From: Bradyrhizobium sp.
Lineage (GTDB): Bacteria; Pseudomonadota; Alphaproteobacteria; Rhizobiales; Xanthobacteraceae
DNA: 7,235 nt
Assembly (NCBI GenBank): GCA_019243075.1
Contig: JAFAUV010000052.1
Location: forward strand, 1 to 7,235
Direction: 5' to 3'
A program made the position numbers and the translations under genes. The notes below the pieces were generated by a model. It searched no databases. It was not told the DNA's origin and saw nothing but the letters and a program-made list of their open reading frames with translations. This document shows positions 6,451 to 7,235 of this stretch, one piece after another (position 1 is the first letter of the stretch; the number at the start of each line of letters is the position of its first letter).

Positions 6451-6570
6451 AAAGGTCCTTACCGCCGTGCCGGCCAAGCGAGCAACGGCGCGCGTGCGCA
6501 GGGACGGCCCGCGTACGCAGGGACAAACGTGACGACATGGAAGTTCGTCGGCCTTTATGAGATTCCTATA
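6437..6570. repeat. 19-bp inverted repeat pair (18/19 identical) bounding a 134-bp segment
   Basis: TATAGGAATATCATAAAGG (6437-6455) recurs in reverse complement at 6552-6570, where the plus strand reads CCTTTATGAGATTCCTATA. The single mismatch is an A/C change in the middle. The arms are AT-rich compared with the GC-rich surroundings and are separated by 96 bases. They sit between the minus-strand gene cluster and the kdp operon. Either they are two sites for one regulator, or they are terminal inverted repeats of a small non-autonomous element bounded by TA. Confidence 0.75.
6492..6524 (+). repeat. 14-bp direct repeat in the divergent intergenic region
   Basis: GCGTGCGCAGGGAC (6492-6505) and GCGTACGCAGGGAC (6511-6524) differ at one position and are 19 bases apart start to start. 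They lie between the two arms of the inverted repeat and upstream of the kdp genes. Direct repeats about two helical turns apart can be response-regulator sites, but no match to a known KdpE site is claimed. Confidence 0.55.
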
Positions 6571-6684
6571 ACTTCGCCATAGCCGCCGTCTCGAAAACCT
6601 ATGCACCGGGTGGCACCTCTCAAGCCGGGCAAAGGCGGCCGCCGCGTGCGGCGTTGCCGCCCAGCTGACGCATAGGGGTTTTTC
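6571..6684 (+). promoter_or_regulatory. 5' region of the kdp operon with a strong GC hairpin
   Basis: The transcript leader of the kdp operon should lie here or begin just upstream. A TATAAC at 6567-6572 could be a -10 element, with a poor -35 (TTCGTC, 6544-6549) 17 bases before it; this is a weak call. A strong hairpin spans 6634-6661: GGCGGC (6634-6639) pairs with GCCGCC (6656-6661), and inside it CGCCGC (6640-6645) pairs with GCGGCG (6648-6653), with TT as a bulge. It ends 12 bases before the AGGGG ribosome binding site (6674-6678). No terminator-type T-run directly follows, and no riboswitch class is recognised. Confidence 0.4.
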
Positions 6685-6768
6685 ATGATGGACATCTTCA
6701 TGTCGGCGCTGGCGCTCGCCTTCTTCGCGGCGGCGATCGGCTACACTTACGCCTGCGAACGGCTGTGA
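6685..6768 (+). CDS. 27-residue membrane micropeptide preceding KdpF
   Basis: ATG 6685 (or the adjacent ATG 6688) to TGA 6766-6768, with AGGGG at 6674-6678 six to nine bases upstream. The peptide starts MMDIF, has one hydrophobic helix (MSALALAFFAAAIGYTYA, residues 6-23) and ends CERL. This is a single-pass micropeptide much like KdpF in size and layout but different in sequence. It lies 13 bases before kdpF in the same orientation, so it is the first gene of the kdp transcript as seen here. I believe similar peptides occur ahead of kdpF in related alphaproteobacteria, from memory. A likely role is assembly or stability of the Kdp complex, by analogy with KdpF; this is an inference. Confidence 0.7.
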   Translation: MMDIFMSALALAFFAAAIGYTYACERL

Positions 6769-6781
6769 GAGGAGCGAAGTC

Positions 6782-6871
6782 ATGATCTTCGACTATTCCC
6801 TCGCGGGCCTCGTCTCGCTTGGCCTGCTGTTCTATCTCACCTACGCGCTGCTCCGGCCCGAGCGGTTCTGA
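6782..6871 (+). CDS. kdpF: K+-transporting ATPase subunit F
   Basis: A 29-residue single-span membrane peptide, ATG 6782 to TGA 6869-6871, with a strong GAGGAG (6769-6774) seven bases upstream. The sequence opens MIFDYSLAGLVSLGLLFYLT and ends YALLRPERF, the classic KdpF pattern: a short acidic N-terminus, one membrane helix, and a LLRPERF tail. KdpF binds the KdpABC complex and stabilises it; it is not itself catalytic. It lies between the upstream micropeptide (13-base gap) and kdpA (38-base gap), the usual kdpFABC order. Confidence 0.93.
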   Translation: MIFDYSLAGLVSLGLLFYLTYALLRPERF

Positions 6872-6909
6872 CTGGCCGCTCCCGCACTTCCTGTAAAGGC
6901 TGATATCCC

Positions 6910-7235
6910 ATGACCGTCATCGGCTGGATTCAAATCCTCCTGTTTTGCGCCATCGTCGTCGCGTTGGTGAAACCGCTCGGCTGGTACATGACGCGCGTCT
7001 TCAACGGCGAACGCACGTTCCTCTCTCCGATCCTGCGCCCGGTCGAGGCCGGGCTTTACTGGATCAGCGGCGTCGACGACAGGCGCGAGCAGCACTGGCT
7101 GACCTACACGGTTTCCATGCTGCTGTTCCATGTCGGCGGCTTCTTTATCATCTATGGGTTGATGCGCCTCCAGGCGCTGTTGCCGTTCAATCCGGCCGGG
7201 CAATCGGCCGTCTCCGAGGATCTCTCGTTCAACAC
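6910..7235 (+). CDS. kdpA: K+-transporting ATPase subunit A (3' partial)
   Basis: KdpA is the channel-like, K+-binding subunit of the inner-membrane KdpFABC pump, which takes up K+ with high affinity under K+ limitation. The start is ATG 6910 with AAAGG at 6895-6899 ten bases upstream. 108 codons are present before the window ends; intact KdpA has roughly 550-600 residues. Visible features are a first membrane helix ([22 protein letters not shown], about residues 6-27 in two overlapping stretches), the [17 protein letters not shown] loop, a second helix (about 68-88, containing [16 protein letters not shown]) and the PFNP motif followed by EDLSFNT. In the family, FNT leads directly into the first selectivity-filter loop, which lies just past the edge. 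kdpB and kdpC should follow. Confidence 0.96.
   Translation, partial: MTVIGWIQILLFCAIVVALVKPLGWYMTRVFNGERTFLSPILRPVEAGLYWISGVDDRREQHWLTYTVSMLLFHVGGFFIIYGLMRLQALLPFNPAGQSAVSEDLSFN

Noticed and set aside
6634..6684. Idea that the GC hairpin is an intrinsic terminator or attenuator ahead of kdp.
   Set aside because: The only T-run (6679-6683) lies 17 bases after the stem, overlapping the space between binding site and start codon, so terminator geometry is not met.
6841..7203. Minus-strand frame antisense to kdpF and kdpA.
   Set aside because: kdpA is unmistakable on the plus strand; the antisense product has no features.

Overview
The window looks like chromosomal DNA from a high-GC alphaproteobacterium. 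Bradyrhizobium, Rhodopseudomonas or a close relative is the best guess. This rests on the strong G/C preference at third codon positions, on the formate dehydrogenase subunit architecture, and on several small proteins of a kind I remember from Bradyrhizobium genomes. No database search was possible, so the taxonomic call is an inference.

Left part (about 1-4389, plus strand): two translationally coupled genes for a soluble, NAD-linked, metal-dependent formate dehydrogenase. The first, cut by the left edge, is a beta subunit in which a NuoE-like [2Fe-2S] domain is fused to a NuoF-like FMN/NAD/[4Fe-4S] domain. The second is the 922-residue alpha subunit: a NuoG-like iron-sulfur N-terminus followed by a molybdopterin-guanine-dinucleotide domain, with Cys370 as the expected Mo/W ligand and His371 and Arg563 as catalytic residues. 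Electrons from formate would leave the Mo/W site, pass along the iron-sulfur chain to FMN, and reduce NAD+. The two-subunit layout matches Methylobacterium-type FDH1.

Middle part (4390-6450): a short spacer with nested inverted repeats leads to an unrecognised 84-residue plus-strand gene. Its stop codon overlaps the end of a minus-strand remnant of a dihydrodipicolinate synthase (DapA-like) gene. That remnant keeps only the two ends of the protein, now in different frames. Further along the minus strand are four small genes of unknown function: an 86-residue soluble protein with a strong Shine-Dalgarno/GTG start, a membrane protein of about 104 residues whose 5' end carries a 13-bp tandem repeat, a 154-residue predicted helical protein, and a possible 31-residue peptide just upstream of it. 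This stretch looks like a lineage-specific, partly decaying gene cluster.

Right part (6451-7235): a divergent intergenic region with an almost perfect 19-bp inverted repeat pair, a 14-bp direct repeat and a strong GC hairpin. It is followed by the start of a kdp high-affinity K+ uptake operon: a 27-residue membrane micropeptide, then KdpF (29 residues), then the first 108 codons of KdpA, cut by the right edge just before the first selectivity-filter loop.

No clearly new enzymatic system is visible. The observations most worth a second look are the inverted-repeat element in the kdp/minus-strand intergenic region, the extra micropeptide ahead of KdpF, the collapsed dapA copy, and the tandem repeat over the start of the membrane-protein gene.
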